Assembly: GCA_963971535.1 (NCBI GenBank)
Contig: OZ020599.1
Coordinates: 97,919,646 to 97,983,645, forward strand
Direction: 5' to 3'
Source of the DNA: Notolepis coatsorum
Lineage: Eukaryota > Chordata > Actinopteri > Aulopiformes > Paralepididae
DNA length: 64,000 nt
Shown in pieces: positions 1 through 12,606 of the stretch. Made by a program: the position numbers and the translations under genes. Within the stretch, counting starts at the first letter, position 1; each line of letters begins with the position of its first letter. Below the pieces are notes generated by a model. The model ran no database searches, was not told the origin of the DNA, and saw only the letters and a list, made by a program, of their open reading frames with translations.

Positions 1-321
1 CCAGAGTCAAGGAAATAAATAATAAATCAAAATAAATGTATAGAAACTCTTCACACCCACACAGCGTTTCTTCTACCCGTGTGTTGTTAAAGACAACTCT
101 GTGATCTGCTGGTGGGATCCTACTACTCTCTTTCGACTCACTAATGTACCCACGTTGTGAGACACAGAAACCATATCCACACCCTCCCCTAGCTTATAGG
201 AGCCCGTTGATTTATTAGGGGTGTAATGTAAACAGTATGTGCCAAATGAGGGCCTTTGATGCTTCTCCCTCAGAACCGTGGTTTAAGAAGCGTTGAGAGC
301 TGCCACCATCCCCCCCTACTG

Positions 322-323
<2 letters not shown>

Positions 324-411
<88 letters not shown>
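324..411. repeat. (CT)n microsatellite
   Basis: About 88 bp of CT dinucleotide with one CC interruption near 370. Confidence 0.97.
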
Positions 412-414
<3 letters not shown>

Positions 415-487
415 GCTTTCTCCACTCCCTCTCCCGAGACCCTTCGGCTGAATAATGGGGCTGCGTCTGTCTTTAAGAATGGGATGT

Positions 488-515
488 GGGGGGGGGGGGG
501 GGGGGGGGGGGGGGT
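488..515. repeat. Poly-G run
   Basis: An almost pure G run of more than 25 bases, followed by G-rich sequence to about 533. Confidence 0.9.
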
Positions 516-894
516 CGGGGGTCAGGGGGGGGCGTCATTAGGCTGGTCATTGGTGGTCAGTGTGTTGTTGTAGGGGGTTGGGGGCAGAGAGAGCCTTGTT
601 TACAGACTGCGTGTGTTTACATTTCCTTATGGCCAGCGCCAGCTTTAGGGACTGCTGGAAATGAAAGGAAATGCTCTTATTCTGCTTAGTAATGGAAAAA
701 TCCAAAACCCAATGCATCAGAGGAGTCCAAGATGAAGTTATTTATTCGGTGGGCTGTGGCCAACGCTCTCCTGGGTTGATATAAAGATGACTTGGAGGGA
801 GGAGTCCGAGCTTCCTCGTGTGGAGAGGCTAGCATGGGAACACCATGGGATCTCCTGCAGTACAACCTCCTCATAGTCACAGCGTGCAACATCT

Positions 895-1160
895 AGTCTA
901 GTCAAGATCAAGTCTGCCAACACCATACAGACATTCAAGGCCTTGCTTAAAACCCACCTTTTTCGCTCTGAATGATCACTAGTTACTTTGCTGTTGTGTT
1001 GTGTGTCTGAGGTGTTCTTATGTTCTCTGTCTGTCCGTCTGCCTGGTTCCCCTGTTTCTTTGTCCTGTCCATTTATTCGTATTATTTTTTCCCCCCGGGA
1101 AAATTTTTACGCAAAACGTAAAAATGTACTTAACAATACTATTATCTATTCTATTCAATT
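895..1160 (+). mobile_element. L2-type LINE fragment, reverse transcriptase C-terminus and 3' UTR
   Basis: Around 905-980 the + strand reads KSANTIQTFKALLKTHLFRSE then stop, which resembles the C-terminus of fish L2 reverse transcriptases (a TFK-LLKTHLF motif shortly before the stop). AT/pyrimidine-rich tail sequence follows until a minus-strand SINE begins. The 5' part of the element is absent, a common truncated LINE remnant. Confidence 0.6.
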
Positions 1161-1634
1161 CTATTATTTTTTTTTTACCTACTTTTTCTCCTCCTTTTTC
1201 TGTGATTTTTCTCCCATCTCCAATTTTCCTCTCGTGCCAATTCTCCCTCCCCTGTCCTGATCGTTGCTCGCATGTGCCCCCCACTGGTCGGTCGTAGGGA
1301 GGATAGAAGCCCATCACATCACATGTCCCCTCCGATACATGTGGAGGCAGCCAGTCACTTCTTTTCACCTGCCAGCACGGACTCTCATTGGCGAGGTGTA
1401 ACGTGTGGGAGGCTCACACTGCCCCCGCCATCTCCTGTCTTTGCTGTGCAGGCGCCCTGACCGACCTGTAGGAGTCGCTGTTTACAACGACCAGACTACC
1501 ACCCATCGACTCCCCTCCCGCTGACTCTGCCAATTGAGTCAGTATGACGGCCGGCCCAAGCCGGAGGCAACGCTGACAGCCGGTGACATTGCGTTGGTGA
1601 CGAGCGCAATGTCCGCTGCGCCACCCAGCCGCCA
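1161..1634 (-). mobile_element. tRNA-derived SINE, copy 1 (minus strand)
   Basis: Read on the minus strand it starts GGCGGCTGGGTGGCGCAGCG and continues through the same body as the copies at 60.9 kb and 45.3-45.8 kb, ending in a T-rich stretch on the + strand. Relative to the 60.9-kb copy it lacks the B-box segment GGTTCGAATCC, so its internal pol III promoter is damaged. TTCAATT occurs on both sides as a possible short target duplication. Confidence 0.8.
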
Positions 1635-3068
1635 GATTTCAATTATATTCTATAGTGTAAATTCAAGGAATTATCTTTAGCTTGTTCCCTTCATCATATC
1701 TTTATTTCACATCATCTGTTGACCATTCCCCATTGTTGTTTTAATTTGGTGTCTTTAAATCCTCGTCATATTTCTGAAACGTCAATTGTTAGTTTGGTCG
1801 GCGGTTGTAAAAGCATTGTGTCAGTGATAACTTGTTCAACAATGTTAATAGGTATCAAATACAAGGGAAATGATAGCGATGAGTAAAAAAAAAAAAAAAA
1901 AATAAGATCATCCTTTCAGATGTGGTTTACATACTGTATATGTTTGCCTAAAAATGGATCCATACCTGCATGACCTATTGGAAATGTCCTGCTCTATTTC
2001 CCATATTCAAGGTATTGCGGAGAAGAGGCCATTCTACATTATACACATTATAATTCTGTATTATTTGGTATAATGGTTATTTGAAATTAACATATGTCTT
2101 GTCTACATTATTTCGGTACTCAATTGAAGCTTTCTGTACACTCCACGAGTTACGGACTGGGATCAAACCCCCCCACCCCCCCCCTTTCCCCCCGCTATTT
2201 GGTTCGGTATGACCCAAACCGAACAGTAAACCCCCATTTCTGACAAATCGCGCCAAAATTTGGAAGCCCAAACACTAACACACAGCAGCGATGTGGGGAT
2301 GACCTGTGAAATCACACAACCAAGAATGCGTTCTGTCACAAAGCGGATAAATCAGTTCCAGGCATGAGGCTGTCAAGTACAGCGGCGGTATTGACCTCAT
2401 ATCGCCTTGAAAGATTACGAGGGCGAGGAATGACAATTTGACAAGTCTCTTAATGTTAGCAACAAAGGGCATCATGGGAAAAGATGTTAGGCTATTTTTA
2501 ATTTTTTTTTTTTAAAGAAGCACAAACACAAAAGGACTGGTATATAAAGTGTTTTGGGACAAAATAAGTTATTTCAAATAAAAGTATTAAAAGACAGAAT
2601 TATTAAGAACTTGTTTACGTTATCATACATTCATCCTTTATTTTAATTCAACATTATTTTAGTGGCTTATAGCTTGGGCCGCCCATCTTGGCATCTGCCC
2701 ACCTTACCATATGGTGCAATCGTGCAGTTCCACACTGAATCTCACCCGCCTCTTATTGCGCCTCTCTGTCAGACAAGACTCATACGCATGCTTGCTTTCA
2801 CATCTTGCACAGAGAGAGCCATTCACTTTATACCTTCGTTTGACAGGAAACAGCTAAAAATATCGCACTAACACTTCTACTGTAATTGCTACGTTGCCCT
2901 CTTTATAGTTGGTATACTGTATCTGGCTTAAAGCGACCACCAATGAATGTAATTGCTGTGTGTGTCATGTCAGTTAGCTCAGGCTGTATAAATATAAGGT
3001 ACACGGCTGAGACTTAAGTGCCACTCTTCTCGCATATAAAATAACGTCACACGCGGGCCAAGAAGTCA
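1635..3068. other. No gene recognised
   Basis: AT-rich sequence with a poly-A run (about 1,886-1,902) and a C-rich stretch near 2,167-2,195. No exon, RNA gene or assignable repeat seen. Confidence 0.5.
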
Positions 3069-3280
3069 TTAACCCTTTCACTATACCGCACTACCTTAAT
3101 GGTAAACCCTTTCACGGCGACAATAAACACAGAAGGTTAACCCTTTCACTGCCACGCGACAAAGGGTTAACCCTTTCACTACCACACACCACAGAAGGTC
3201 AACCCTTTACTATCACACTGACCGTCCGTAGTGCGATAGTAAAGGGTTAACCTTCTGTAGTGTGGTAGTGAAAGGGTTAA
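3069..3280. mobile_element. TTAA-bounded palindromic MITE-like element, 212 bp
   Basis: Begins TTAACCCTTTCACTATACC and ends GTAGTGAAAGGGTTAA. Forward units (TTAACCCTTTCAC...) run to a centre near 3,225, after which the same units continue inverted. The centre is a hairpin formed by CTTTACTATCACAC and its near reverse complement. Similar in size and layout to 62,844-63,059. TTAA at both ends suggests piggyBac-type targeting, by inference. Confidence 0.7.
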
Positions 3281-3524
3281 CGCAGTGGGACACATGCCAG
3301 GATTATGTGGAAAAAAGTTACAAATGGCCGTGAAATAAGTTACAAAACTAATTTAATCTTGTAATGGGAAATTGGGTGGAAGTTATGCAAAATTATTCCG
3401 GGGCTAGTATGTGGTATCGGCGTCGGGACACGAGAGTATGTCACGTCGATGTCACCCCCCCCCCCTGCCCTCTCTGTTAGTGCTATGATTCACCTAATCA
3501 CTGTAATAAGTGTTTTCCTCTGCA

Positions 3525-3698
3525 GGCGGTCGGGTGGTCCGTGAGTCAGAGCCTGTTAGGGCCACACATGCTAAGAAGCACAGGCAGCACCAGATGCATG
3601 GTGCTGGAGATCAAGAGCACAACGAATTGACCATCATTCATTCACAGAGCCCGAGCACCGGCGGCTACCATGGGACATTTATTCTCCGGGATAGATGA
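3525..3698 (+). other. Candidate terminal exon (unassigned)
   Basis: A good acceptor (ttttcctctgcag ending at 3,524) is followed by 57 open codons ending in TAG at 3,696-3,698. The peptide starts GGRVVRESEPVRATHAKKH and ends STGGYHGTFILRDR. I recognise no domain. No matching upstream exon is visible, and the following sequence looks like a LINE tail. It may be chance. Confidence 0.2.
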
Positions 3699-3889
3699 CA
3701 TGGCTGGGAGTTCACTAGCTGTACTACTCTCACTGTACACTCACTGCGCTCCCGCGACAACTCATTGCTCACCGGGGAATCATTTATATGATTTCTGTCT
3801 TTCTCAATGATGTCTGCAGTCTGGTGGAAGAATGTGCTGCAAAAAGCACCCCGAGGCGTCACCGTATGGATGCCCTTATTGTTATTGTA

Positions 3890-4045
3890 TTCGCTATGCT
3901 CCTAATTTTCTACGTTTGTTTTTCTTGAACACTTATTGATTAATTCTTGCACTACTTGTGTTTTTGCTGCGAGGAGCCAAGAAACTAAATAATTTCACTC
4001 CTCTACACTGTAAAACTATAAGGACGTGACAAAATAAACTTGAAA
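3890..4045 (+). mobile_element. LINE 3'-tail-like sequence
   Basis: Runs through 'cttgcactacttgtgtttttg' style sequence, 'gaggagccaagaaactaaat' and 'gacaaaataaacttgaaact', resembling the short 3' tail of fish non-LTR elements and including an AATAAA. Confidence 0.45.
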
Positions 4046-4872
4046 CTTGCATTGTGCTCGTGTTACTGTAGCTTGAGTTAGCTGACTTGTAGCGCACCCC
4101 CTCTGGGGCCATTAACCTGCACGTCAGTTATGCACAGGGATTGCACACAATTAATTACTTTTACACAATTGCTGTACTTGAGTACAATTCTGAGGTATTT
4201 ATTTTATTATATTTCTGAGGTATTACAATAATACAGGCTGGTTTTCTAGATCGTGAGATAATAGAGTGATTTGTGCGGCGTATGCGCAAATCTCGCCGCT
4301 GCTCACCTGAAACCTATATGATTGCCAGGTCAAAGGTAAACATGACCATGTTTCTTCACAAAGCCATCGGGGGGGGGGGGGGGGGGGGGGGTCGTTTTCC
4401 CGACACTGCGATCATTACAAAAGCATGTTTTATGATGGGGTTCGGTAAAATAGATGTAAAATAGACGTTACCTTTGTCAGAAGGTATTCCACTCGCTCCA
4501 AGTGTCTTGAATCGGAACAGGATCAATACATATAACGTTAGGTGGCCCTCCTTCGTTGTCTTCTTCGTCTATAATCTGCTCGGGCCGGACTATACCACGG
4601 AGCCCAATAGGTTTCCTCATCGTCATTGCCGGTCCCAGCACACTCACAAAGGCCCGTGCGAGTGTTTAGAATAAGAAAATAGGAAAAAAGGAAAAAGGAA
4701 CTAAAAACGAGACATCTTGTTCGATATACGAGATATCTCGTTTTTGGCGCTCAACCGCTGTCTCTCAGAAACGAGATTGGTGCTCAATGAGTTAAAGGGT
4801 TTTGCATTCAAGTCATGCAATCAGTTCATAAGAATAATGTACATTTTTTTTTTTTTTTACTTTATGCCAGAA
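4046..4872. other. No gene recognised
   Basis: Mixed sequence with a poly-G run of about 22 bases at 4,370-4,391 and a poly-T run near 4,846. Nothing assignable. Confidence 0.5.
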
Positions 4873-5787
4873 GAAGAGCAGAGCAGCCTCTCAGGAGCAT
4901 CTTAATAGAACACAGAAGCAGAGTAGTCTCTCAGGAGCATCTTAATGTAGAACACAGAAGCAGAGTAGCCTCTCAGGAGCATCTTAATGTAGAACACAGA
5001 AGCAGAGCAGCCTCTCAGGAGCATCTTAATAGAACACAGAAGCAGAGCAGCCTCTCAGGAGCATCTTAATGTAGAACACAGAAGCAGAGTAGCCTCTCAG
5101 GAGCATCTTAATGTAGAACACAGAAGCAGAGTAGCCTCTCAGGAGCATCTTAATGTAGAACACAGAAGCAGAGTAGCCTCTCAGGAGCATCTTAATGTAG
5201 AACACAGAAGCAGAGTAGCCTCTCAGGAGCATCTTAATGTAGAACACAGAAGCAGAGCAGCCTCTCAGGAGCATCTTAATGTAGAACACAGAAGCAGAGC
5301 AGCCTCTCAGGAGCATCTTATAGAACACAGAAGCAGAGCAGCCTCTCAGGAGCATCTTAATGTAGAACACAGAAGCAGAGTAGCCTCTCAGGAGCATCTT
5401 AATGTAGAACACAGAAGCAGAGCAGCCTCTCAGGAGCATCTTAATGTAGAACACAGAAGCAGAGTAGCCTCTCAGGAGCATCTTAATGTAGAACACAGAA
5501 AGCAGAGTAGCCTCTCAGGAGCATCTTAATGTAGAACACAGAAGCAGAGTAGCCTCTCAGGAGCATCTTAATAGAACACAGAAGCAGAGCAGCCTCTCAG
5601 GAGCATCTTAATGTAGAACACAGAAGCAGAGTAGCCTCTCAGGAGCATCTTAATAGAACACAGAAGCAGAGTAGCCTCTCAGGAGCATCTTAATAGAACA
5701 CAGAAGCAGAGCAGCTCTCAGGAGCATCTTAATGTAGAACACAGAAGCAGAGTAGCCTCTCAGAGGCATCTTAATGTAGAACACAGA
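4873..5787. repeat. 42-bp minisatellite, about 22 units
   Basis: The unit reads aacacagaagcagagtagcc then tctcaggagcatcttaatgtag, with 39-bp variants lacking GTA after TTAAT. Because 42 and 39 are multiples of three, long spurious ORFs appear on both strands (minus: 14-residue units containing LLRG and SASVFY). Confidence 0.95.
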
Positions 5788-7222
5788 TATCAAAGACAGA
5801 TCTGGGCCAGATGTTCCAATAACATGCTTATTAAAGAGAACCTTCCAGCTTACACATTGTAAGTCAGTCAAACAAAGATGATCTGTTGTGTATCTGTTAG
5901 GCTGGACAAGATATGCCTCCTAAAGTGTGTAAACGGAAGTACAGGAAGTACAGGCTACAGGCGTTCCGGTTTCGACAAAACAACGATAGAAACGACACGA
6001 CCCGCGGGACGTTCTAGCTTGTTTGCCGACAGGATTCGGGGAAAAGTTTGGTCCGTTCGGAGGCAGCTTCCAGGGGAAGTACATACACCGGAAATTCTAC
6101 CCCATACTGACACTTTCGGCCGTGCTTTACCAGTCTTTATCTCACGGAGGAGATAAAACTGGGAACGAGGTTATGTATCTGTAAGTTTGGGAGGACGAAG
6201 CGTGTAAACGTTGGGTTGTAGCAGCATTGAGTGCTTTTGTGAGAGGAGGAAGCGTTGTGTGTAAAAATGGCCAGGTTGTAGAAGTATATCGAGCACAGTG
6301 AGTGTGTTATTCAGTATGTTAAGATGATATATATCCTCCAGGAACCTCATTAGCATGCCCTTGTTGCCATCACTCTGAGGCCTCGAGGGTCGGTGGACAC
6401 AAGCAGGGAGGGACGCCGGTTTTGAAGTCGTGATCACAGTTTCTGGAAGCCCAGGATCAGTCAGTGGTCATGATTCCTAAACATTTAGAGTGTGTGAAGG
6501 ATGAGTGTAAATAGCCCAAATGGAAGCAGTTGATATTTTTATTCACAACTTTGTAGAAGCTCGCCCCTCTGCGACCAACAGTGTGTCCCTTCATTAGCTA
6601 AAGGGGATTTGGGTACGCGAGGGGGAGGATGCTGAATTCTGCGCTAATGTTGACGTCTGCATTTCATCAAAACCTTTTTTCTTTTTTTTGAGGGGGTGGG
6701 AGGAGGATGGGGGGGGGGGGGGTGCATGACTGGTCTCCTGGCCGGCGCGGCCCCTAATAAACCATCTGATGTGCACAGTGTGCAGTGATGTGCAGTGACA
6801 GGCTGCCAAAGTTCCCGCCCTTTTGCTCAACCTCATCCTCACTACCTCTGCCTCCGGAGTGGAGTGACCCCCAAGAGACAGATAGCGTGGAGCCATACGC
6901 CCCGTTTCTACCCCACAAGTAATTTCTTTGGAAGCGATAGGGATGAAGCGAGGGGATACATTTTGGTTCAGATTTCATGTCCATCTGTGTTTTTTTTGCT
7001 TTACTGCTTTTATTGCAACACACTGTTTATACGTGAATGCTTTATTACATTTTCTTCTGAATTATTATCGCCTTCTAATAGCCCTCTTGTGTGAACGTCC
7101 AGAGGTTGTTCACAAGACCAAATCCAGTTTATTCACACATTTAAGGAGCTGTAAGTGGTATTTTTTTGTTTGTTAAAGTAAGTGGTCTAACTCATCCGTC
7201 ACTGATATAGTGTTTGGTCAGT
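5788..7222. other. No gene recognised
   Basis: Non-repetitive sequence apart from a poly-G run near 6,711-6,722. No exon or transposon recognised on either strand. Confidence 0.5.
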
Positions 7223-7480
7223 AACATGGGCAGTAGCGTCATTTCAGTAAATGCCAAGGTATGGCAAGGGAGGGGGGTGGTGGATTAAAATGTTGTCAAA
7301 TCAGTTGTGCAATAGTCAATTTTCGTGAGTTGTTTCTATACAATTCACTTATGACATATTTGGTAACATTAATGAACAAAGGAGACAACTACAGTATGTA
7401 AGTAGTAAACCTATTTCTTTTTTTTAATTCCAGTCGATCATAATGATCATGATCATATTACGGAGCGCTCACTGCATTTG

Positions 7481-7614
<134 letters not shown>

Positions 7615-7774
7615 GGGGACTATTACGGAGTGCACACTGTGTTGCGTTGTCCCGGAATGGATTTGGTAGCTGTCATTTCTCACAAAATGACACGCAAATG
7701 AGAGGATTTTGTCACAAATGACCAAATTTATTTCAGATTGATTTCAAATGTCAAATTTGGTTAGGAGCCAAGGT

Positions 7775-8144
7775 TAGGGATGGGTAGGTACCTTTCAGAT
7801 TTGAACCGATACGGTACCGGTACCTGTGAATCGATACCGGTACCCAACGGTACCTTTTTCCGGTACTTTAGTCTCAAGAAATTTAATTTACCTACCTCAG
7901 TTGTGAATAAAAATATCCAAACTTCAAATAACTACAATTTCGACAGTTTTCGGCTTGCCATTGCTCCGACTGCTTTGTTGTTGAATCAAGTCAAATCCTA
8001 GGCAAGCATATATTGTGCGTGTGAACGTTGACATGAAAAAAAAAAAGGTAAAAAAAAAAAAAAAAAGTATAAATCCCCCCCCCCCCCCTCGGTATCTCAC
8101 TTGAATCGGTACCTCAAAAGTACCGAATTCGGTACCCATCCCTA
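7775..8144. mobile_element. Nested hAT-like MITE, 370 bp
   Basis: Terminal inverted repeats TAGGGATGGGTA and (read inward) TAGGGATGGGTACC. Flanked by perfect 8-bp duplication GCCAAGGT at 7,767-7,774 and 8,145-8,152. The interior is full of GGTACC motifs near both ends. It sits inside the 7,231-8,190 element and is therefore the later insertion. Confidence 0.88.
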
Positions 8145-8198
8145 GCCAAGGTACAGTGCCATACCTTGCCATACCAAAACGACGCCTATGAACATGGG

Positions 8199-9929
8199 TC
8201 TCCCAGTCCCCCCGCTCTGCAGTAAACACAAAATACATTTTCTGGTATCCCTTCCCAATTAATCCAATCAGGAGAGAGAACTCCGCACTGCAAATCTTTT
8301 TAAATATAAGCTATAGTTTTAAGCAAATGTGTCTTTGAAACAAGTACAATTATCTACCAGTGCAGTAAGAAAATGTGGCTTGACAATTTTTTTTTAAATA
8401 AGTAATAATATCTATGGCGGAGGGAGTGGGAGACCCACTGACCAGATACTATATCAGTGATGGCTGTTGGAATGTAGAGCTATTTAACACTTATATTTTT
8501 AAAAAAAATTATAAAAATACCACTTAAAGCACCTTTAAACTCTGTATGTTCAGACACAGTAAAAGGAGCCATCTAGTCGTTGGATCTTTTCATTTGCTTT
8601 TTATTGCTTGCATCATCAAAGAAAACGCCAAATTGCACTTAGTTATTAATACTCAACTTTTTGCACCGCTGCACTCTTCCTTGTGCTCTCTTGTGGTTCT
8701 TCAGTCCGCTTGGATGTCTGAAGGTTTGATGAATTAGTTCCTACCCATACCGTGCAATTATAAGTTGATGAATATCGCTACTATTACTCTTCCACACTTT
8801 ACCTCAAGTTAAAAGTATTTAAGTGCCCACTGTACCGTGTGCCCGTAGCAGTGAGTTACTAATCATCGCCATGACTCTTCCACCACACCTTACAGCCGTT
8901 AACGCTTCAGCTTCCTCAGCTTCCACCGCTCTGTGTTCTTATAAAGATGTTACGTTTACTCTGCCACCCTGACCCTATAGACCCCCTGAACCGCAACCCC
9001 TAAGTATAGTGTAAGTGTGGTACTAAAGATGGATAATTACAATACGTGTTTCTTTGTAATTACACGCGGCAATACAAACACTGTGATCCTAAAGTACCAC
9101 CGTTACCTTTTATGGATTTGAACCCGGCGTCCTTCCTCCTCTTCATGCCGGGAGGATTTTTTATTTAACTGTATAGATGTTGTTCATAAGAGGGAAAAAA
9201 TACGCACACATCCCTTGGGCTGAAAATACCACGAATCGGAGAAGAAAGAAGCCACACAAAATGTGCGTCGGAGCAGAAGAGCCGCCGCCGCTTCTCTCCC
9301 CTCTCTCGACCGCGGACGCTGTTGTCTGCAACAATGGCCCCTCTTGTCTTATAACAAATTAGCAGAATCTTCACATTTCGCACCAAATCGCCCCGCGTTC
9401 CGAGTGACATAACTCGACGAGTTATTGCTTTCATTGGCAGAGGCTTTTTCTCTCTTTTCTTTTTTTCTTTTCTTACAGTGACTAAGGCCTGACTGGAGGC
9501 GAGCAGTGTAAGGGTGTATATATATACCCTTATGGGTGTCCCTGCTCCATTCAGGCTATTTCTGTATCTTGAAGGAAGGAAGAAGGGCCTGGGGGGGAGC
9601 AGGCTCGGGGGGGGCGCAGGCAAATAGCGAGGGTCTCAACACTCAAAAGCAAACATTACCCTGTGTTTGAACTGCACACCTTGGGCCCTGCGAGTCTCCC
9701 ACACACTCGCACTCTCTCCGCTCGGAGTCCTATTCCTACTCACACCCCCTTTAGCTGGCCCAGCTAAACACACCGCTTATCCCAGGACCGGCCCATAAAT
9801 CAGGGGAGGAAAAGCAGCTCTGACAGGGTCTCACCTCCACGGCCAGCAGCTCTTAGCTAGCAGCTCTCTGACTACTAACGTGCGACTACGGCTGTGGAAC
9901 ATGAGGCAAAAGAGATGCTGGTGGTGTGG
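8199..9929. other. No gene recognised
   Basis: Largely non-repetitive. A small hairpin (TAAGGGTGTATATATATACCCTTA) is near 9,508-9,532. No coding or mobile feature supported. Confidence 0.45.
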
Positions 9930-10440
9930 TTTATTGTTTATTGTTTAAAAGGATCCCCATTAGCTGCCACCTAAGTGGCGAGCTAGTCTTCCTGGGGTCC
10001 ACACAGAAAGACAACACAAAACACACAAAACATAACAATACATGAGATACATATCATATGATAATCACTATTCACTTTAATTAACAATGATAATCTAAAA
10101 ATAGTAAAAACATCGTAGACATCTTTATAAACATCCGAATATTTTGCTCACATATTTAAGTAGTGCATTCTTAGGTGGTACTTGAAAAGACACTTTGCTA
10201 TTCAATTAACTTATGTTCAGTGGACAGTTATTCCAATGATTGATGGCACGATAAACAACCGTCCTCTTTAAAGCATTTGATTTTGGACGTGGTAACATAA
10301 TCTGTCCATCATCGGATGACCTAGTAAAATAAGAATGAACCTGACCGCATCTGACAATTTGTTTGTATAAGAAAACAGGTTGAGACGAAAAGACAGTGTT
10401 CCTGAAAAATGTAACGTGTTGAAAACCAGCCTATTCTCTA
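9930..10440 (-). mobile_element. LINE fragment, reverse transcriptase C-terminus and 3' tail (minus strand)
   Basis: On the minus strand, about 10,340 to 10,205 reads TRSSDDGQIMLPRPKSNAL then KRTVVYRAINHWNNCPLN, the usual ending of fish L2/CR1-clade reverse transcriptases (K-S--YR----WN-LP). The 3' tail carries 'ggaccccaggaagactagct' and 'taatggggatcc', common in fish LINE tails. Confidence 0.7.
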
Positions 10441-10689
10441 CATCAGTGGATGTTCACTGTACCATGTAGAACAACTGCGTGTGAGGCGGGACAGTTAATT
10501 ACACTGTAGACCCCCCCCCCCCCCCCCCTCTTTAACAGACTTAATTTGTATAAATTACTTCCCCTCTTCAATGAGGAGAATGTATTTCCTTTGGTCTGGG
10601 GGGAAAAAGTATTCATTATAGAAGCCTAATGTTTGGAGTTGCTAGGATCAAGCGCTCGCTCTCTCTCTCGTTGCCTGGACTCAATTTAT

Positions 10690-11566
10690 ACCTAGCTACT
10701 GCTTTCACTGTCTACCCATATACTCTGTATGATAGCATGTACAACAGTGCTGTATATACCCGCATATTTACATTTATATCTTTATATTTACCGCACATAT
10801 CATATGTAATGGTTGTCATAGCGTCACCTTAAACTTCGATGCCCCGAGGGAGTTTCGAACCTGTGGTCTACCGCACCACAGGTCGACAGCACAGACCACT
10901 ATACCAAGAGGTGAATTCACTGCTTTTCAACGTGTCTATGTGTCTTTTAAGGGTGAGAGTGAGTTTAACCCATAGTACCGCTACTCGCCACAATCACTTC
11001 ACAACATCTGAAGTCCATCATGACTGCGCCTCACGGTACCATCCGTTACACACATATATATACACCCATATTTGTCTGAATATACCTGCATATAACCCCT
11101 CTATATACTTGCTTGTACACCTGCATATAACCCATAGCTCTGTATGATAGCATATACAATAATGCTGTATATACCGTATATATTTATTCTCACTGCATTA
11201 TATACCTATCCTCACCTGTCTGTACTTACCTGCACATAGTCCTTTACTATATCTATATCTGTACATATCCTACTCTTACTAAGTTACACTGCTGGCCAGT
11301 AGTAGTCATACTGTTTTTATTTATTATACTACAACTCTGTATGACGTAGGTACATCTGATTAGCACTACACTCACTCAGTAGTACCAACTTGTATATTTT
11401 ATACCCAGTTTAATCACCTGTACATTGCTGTTGCACTTTACTGTTACATTTGCACTCTGGTTGGATGCCAAACTTATTTTCTTTGTACTGTACTTGTGCT
11501 GTATGATGACAATACATTTGAATCTAATCTAATCTAATCTAATCTAATCTAATCTAATCTAATCTA
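10690..11566 (+). mobile_element. LINE 3' UTR/tail copy 1, ending in (AATCT)n, with a nested insertion
   Basis: Homologous along its length to 59,288-59,822: both contain 'cagtgctgtatata', 'ctgtctgtacttacctgcac', 'gcactctggttggatgccaa' and end 'gaatctaatctaatct'. A 246-bp element (10,805-11,050) interrupts this copy and is missing from the other. The (AATCT)n tail covers about 11,519-11,566. Confidence 0.75.
10805..11050 (-). mobile_element. 246-bp TGTAACGG-ended element with tRNA-like segment
   Basis: Starts TGTAATGGTTG and ends CCATCCGTTACA, giving terminal inverted repeats TGTAAYGG. On the minus strand about 10,842-10,912 resembles a tRNA head: an A-box-like TTGGTATAGTGG and a B-box-like GGTTCGAAACTCC. 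A second copy is at 30,979-31,190. Flanks CACATATCATA and CACATATATA suggest a target duplication of about 9-10 bp. SINE-like promoter and MITE-like ends together are unusual. Confidence 0.65.
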
Positions 11567-12373
11567 AAGGGACCGTGTCAGAGTTCAGTTCTCAGGGGAG
11601 AGAGAGACGGCGTGCCTCACTATAGAAGACAGCCGGGCTAATGTTCCAAATGGTACGACTGGAGACGAGTAATTCCAAGAGGGAATACTAGTATCCAAGG
11701 GGTTAAACAAAAGCCTTGAGCCAGTTTGCGGCCTGGCTTCAATGTGCAGAAATACTCAGCGAACGACGGCAACAATATAAAAAGTGACACATTCCCCGGA
11801 GGAAAGGGTTCTTCTAACATGAGTGTTTCCCAACGTCGCTTTTCTTCTCTTGGTTCTGTTGTTTCCACTTTGTTTATTCACCAGCGTTTCAAAGCGCTGA
11901 CCTCAGCCCCCGCTGCCTAAACTCTGTTTCCAAACAATTCTGATACATCAACGCGAAAGAATGAAAGAAACGCGGGCCGCCTTGAAAAAGCTAGCTTTTT
12001 TTCATCCTTGGCATCAGTCAATTACCACCAGGGCAGCGTTGCTGAACGCCTCCCGCATTTTTCCCTAAGCACTCGGAGGAATGTCCTCTCTGGACCGACC
12101 CGTACGGAACGGTATTGATTCTGACATGTTTATTTTCACGGCAGAGGCATTTTAGATTTTTTAACAAGACCAGCACGTTTCAGCTATTGTTGTTGCACGT
12201 CAGATGGAATGCTCCTCCTAATGGGCACGGGCCTTTAGCCTCACTGTACACTTTTTAAGATATATCTTCAGGGCATTTCTGCTTCATTATTATATATCGC
12301 GGCATGTTTAGGTCATATGGACTGACCTTGGTTAGCTCAGTGTGTCCCGTTGATTCACTCTCTGCTCTGTTTC
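11567..12373. other. No gene recognised
   Basis: Non-repetitive sequence. No exon, RNA gene or mobile element recognised. Confidence 0.45.
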
Positions 12374-12606
12374 AGGAGGTAGAGCAGTCGTCTGGTAATC
12401 AGAAGGTTCCCGGTTCAATTCCAGCTCCTCCCGGGCACTGTGTCGAAGTGTCCTTGAGCAAGACACTTAACCCCTAATTGCTCCCGATGAGCAGGTCGGC
12501 ACCTTGCATGGTCGTCTGCCGCCAGTGTGAATGTGTGAGTGAATGGGTAAAATGTGTGGAACAACATTTAGGATAAAAGCTGCTATATAAATGCACCATT
12601 TACCAT
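12374..12606 (+). mobile_element. tRNA-derived SINE, second family (plus strand)
   Basis: Head GGAGGTAGAGCAGTCGTCTGG with A-box-like sequence and a B box GGTTCAATTCC at 12,412-12,422. The body contains 'gtgtccttgagcaagacact' and 'taattgctcccgatgagc' and ends 'gctatataaatgcaccattt'. A minus-strand relative is at 26,262-26,490. Confidence 0.8.

Noticed and set aside
10842-10912. Functional tRNA gene on the minus strand
   Set aside because: Box-like motifs are present but the cloverleaf is imperfect and the segment is part of a repeated mobile element.
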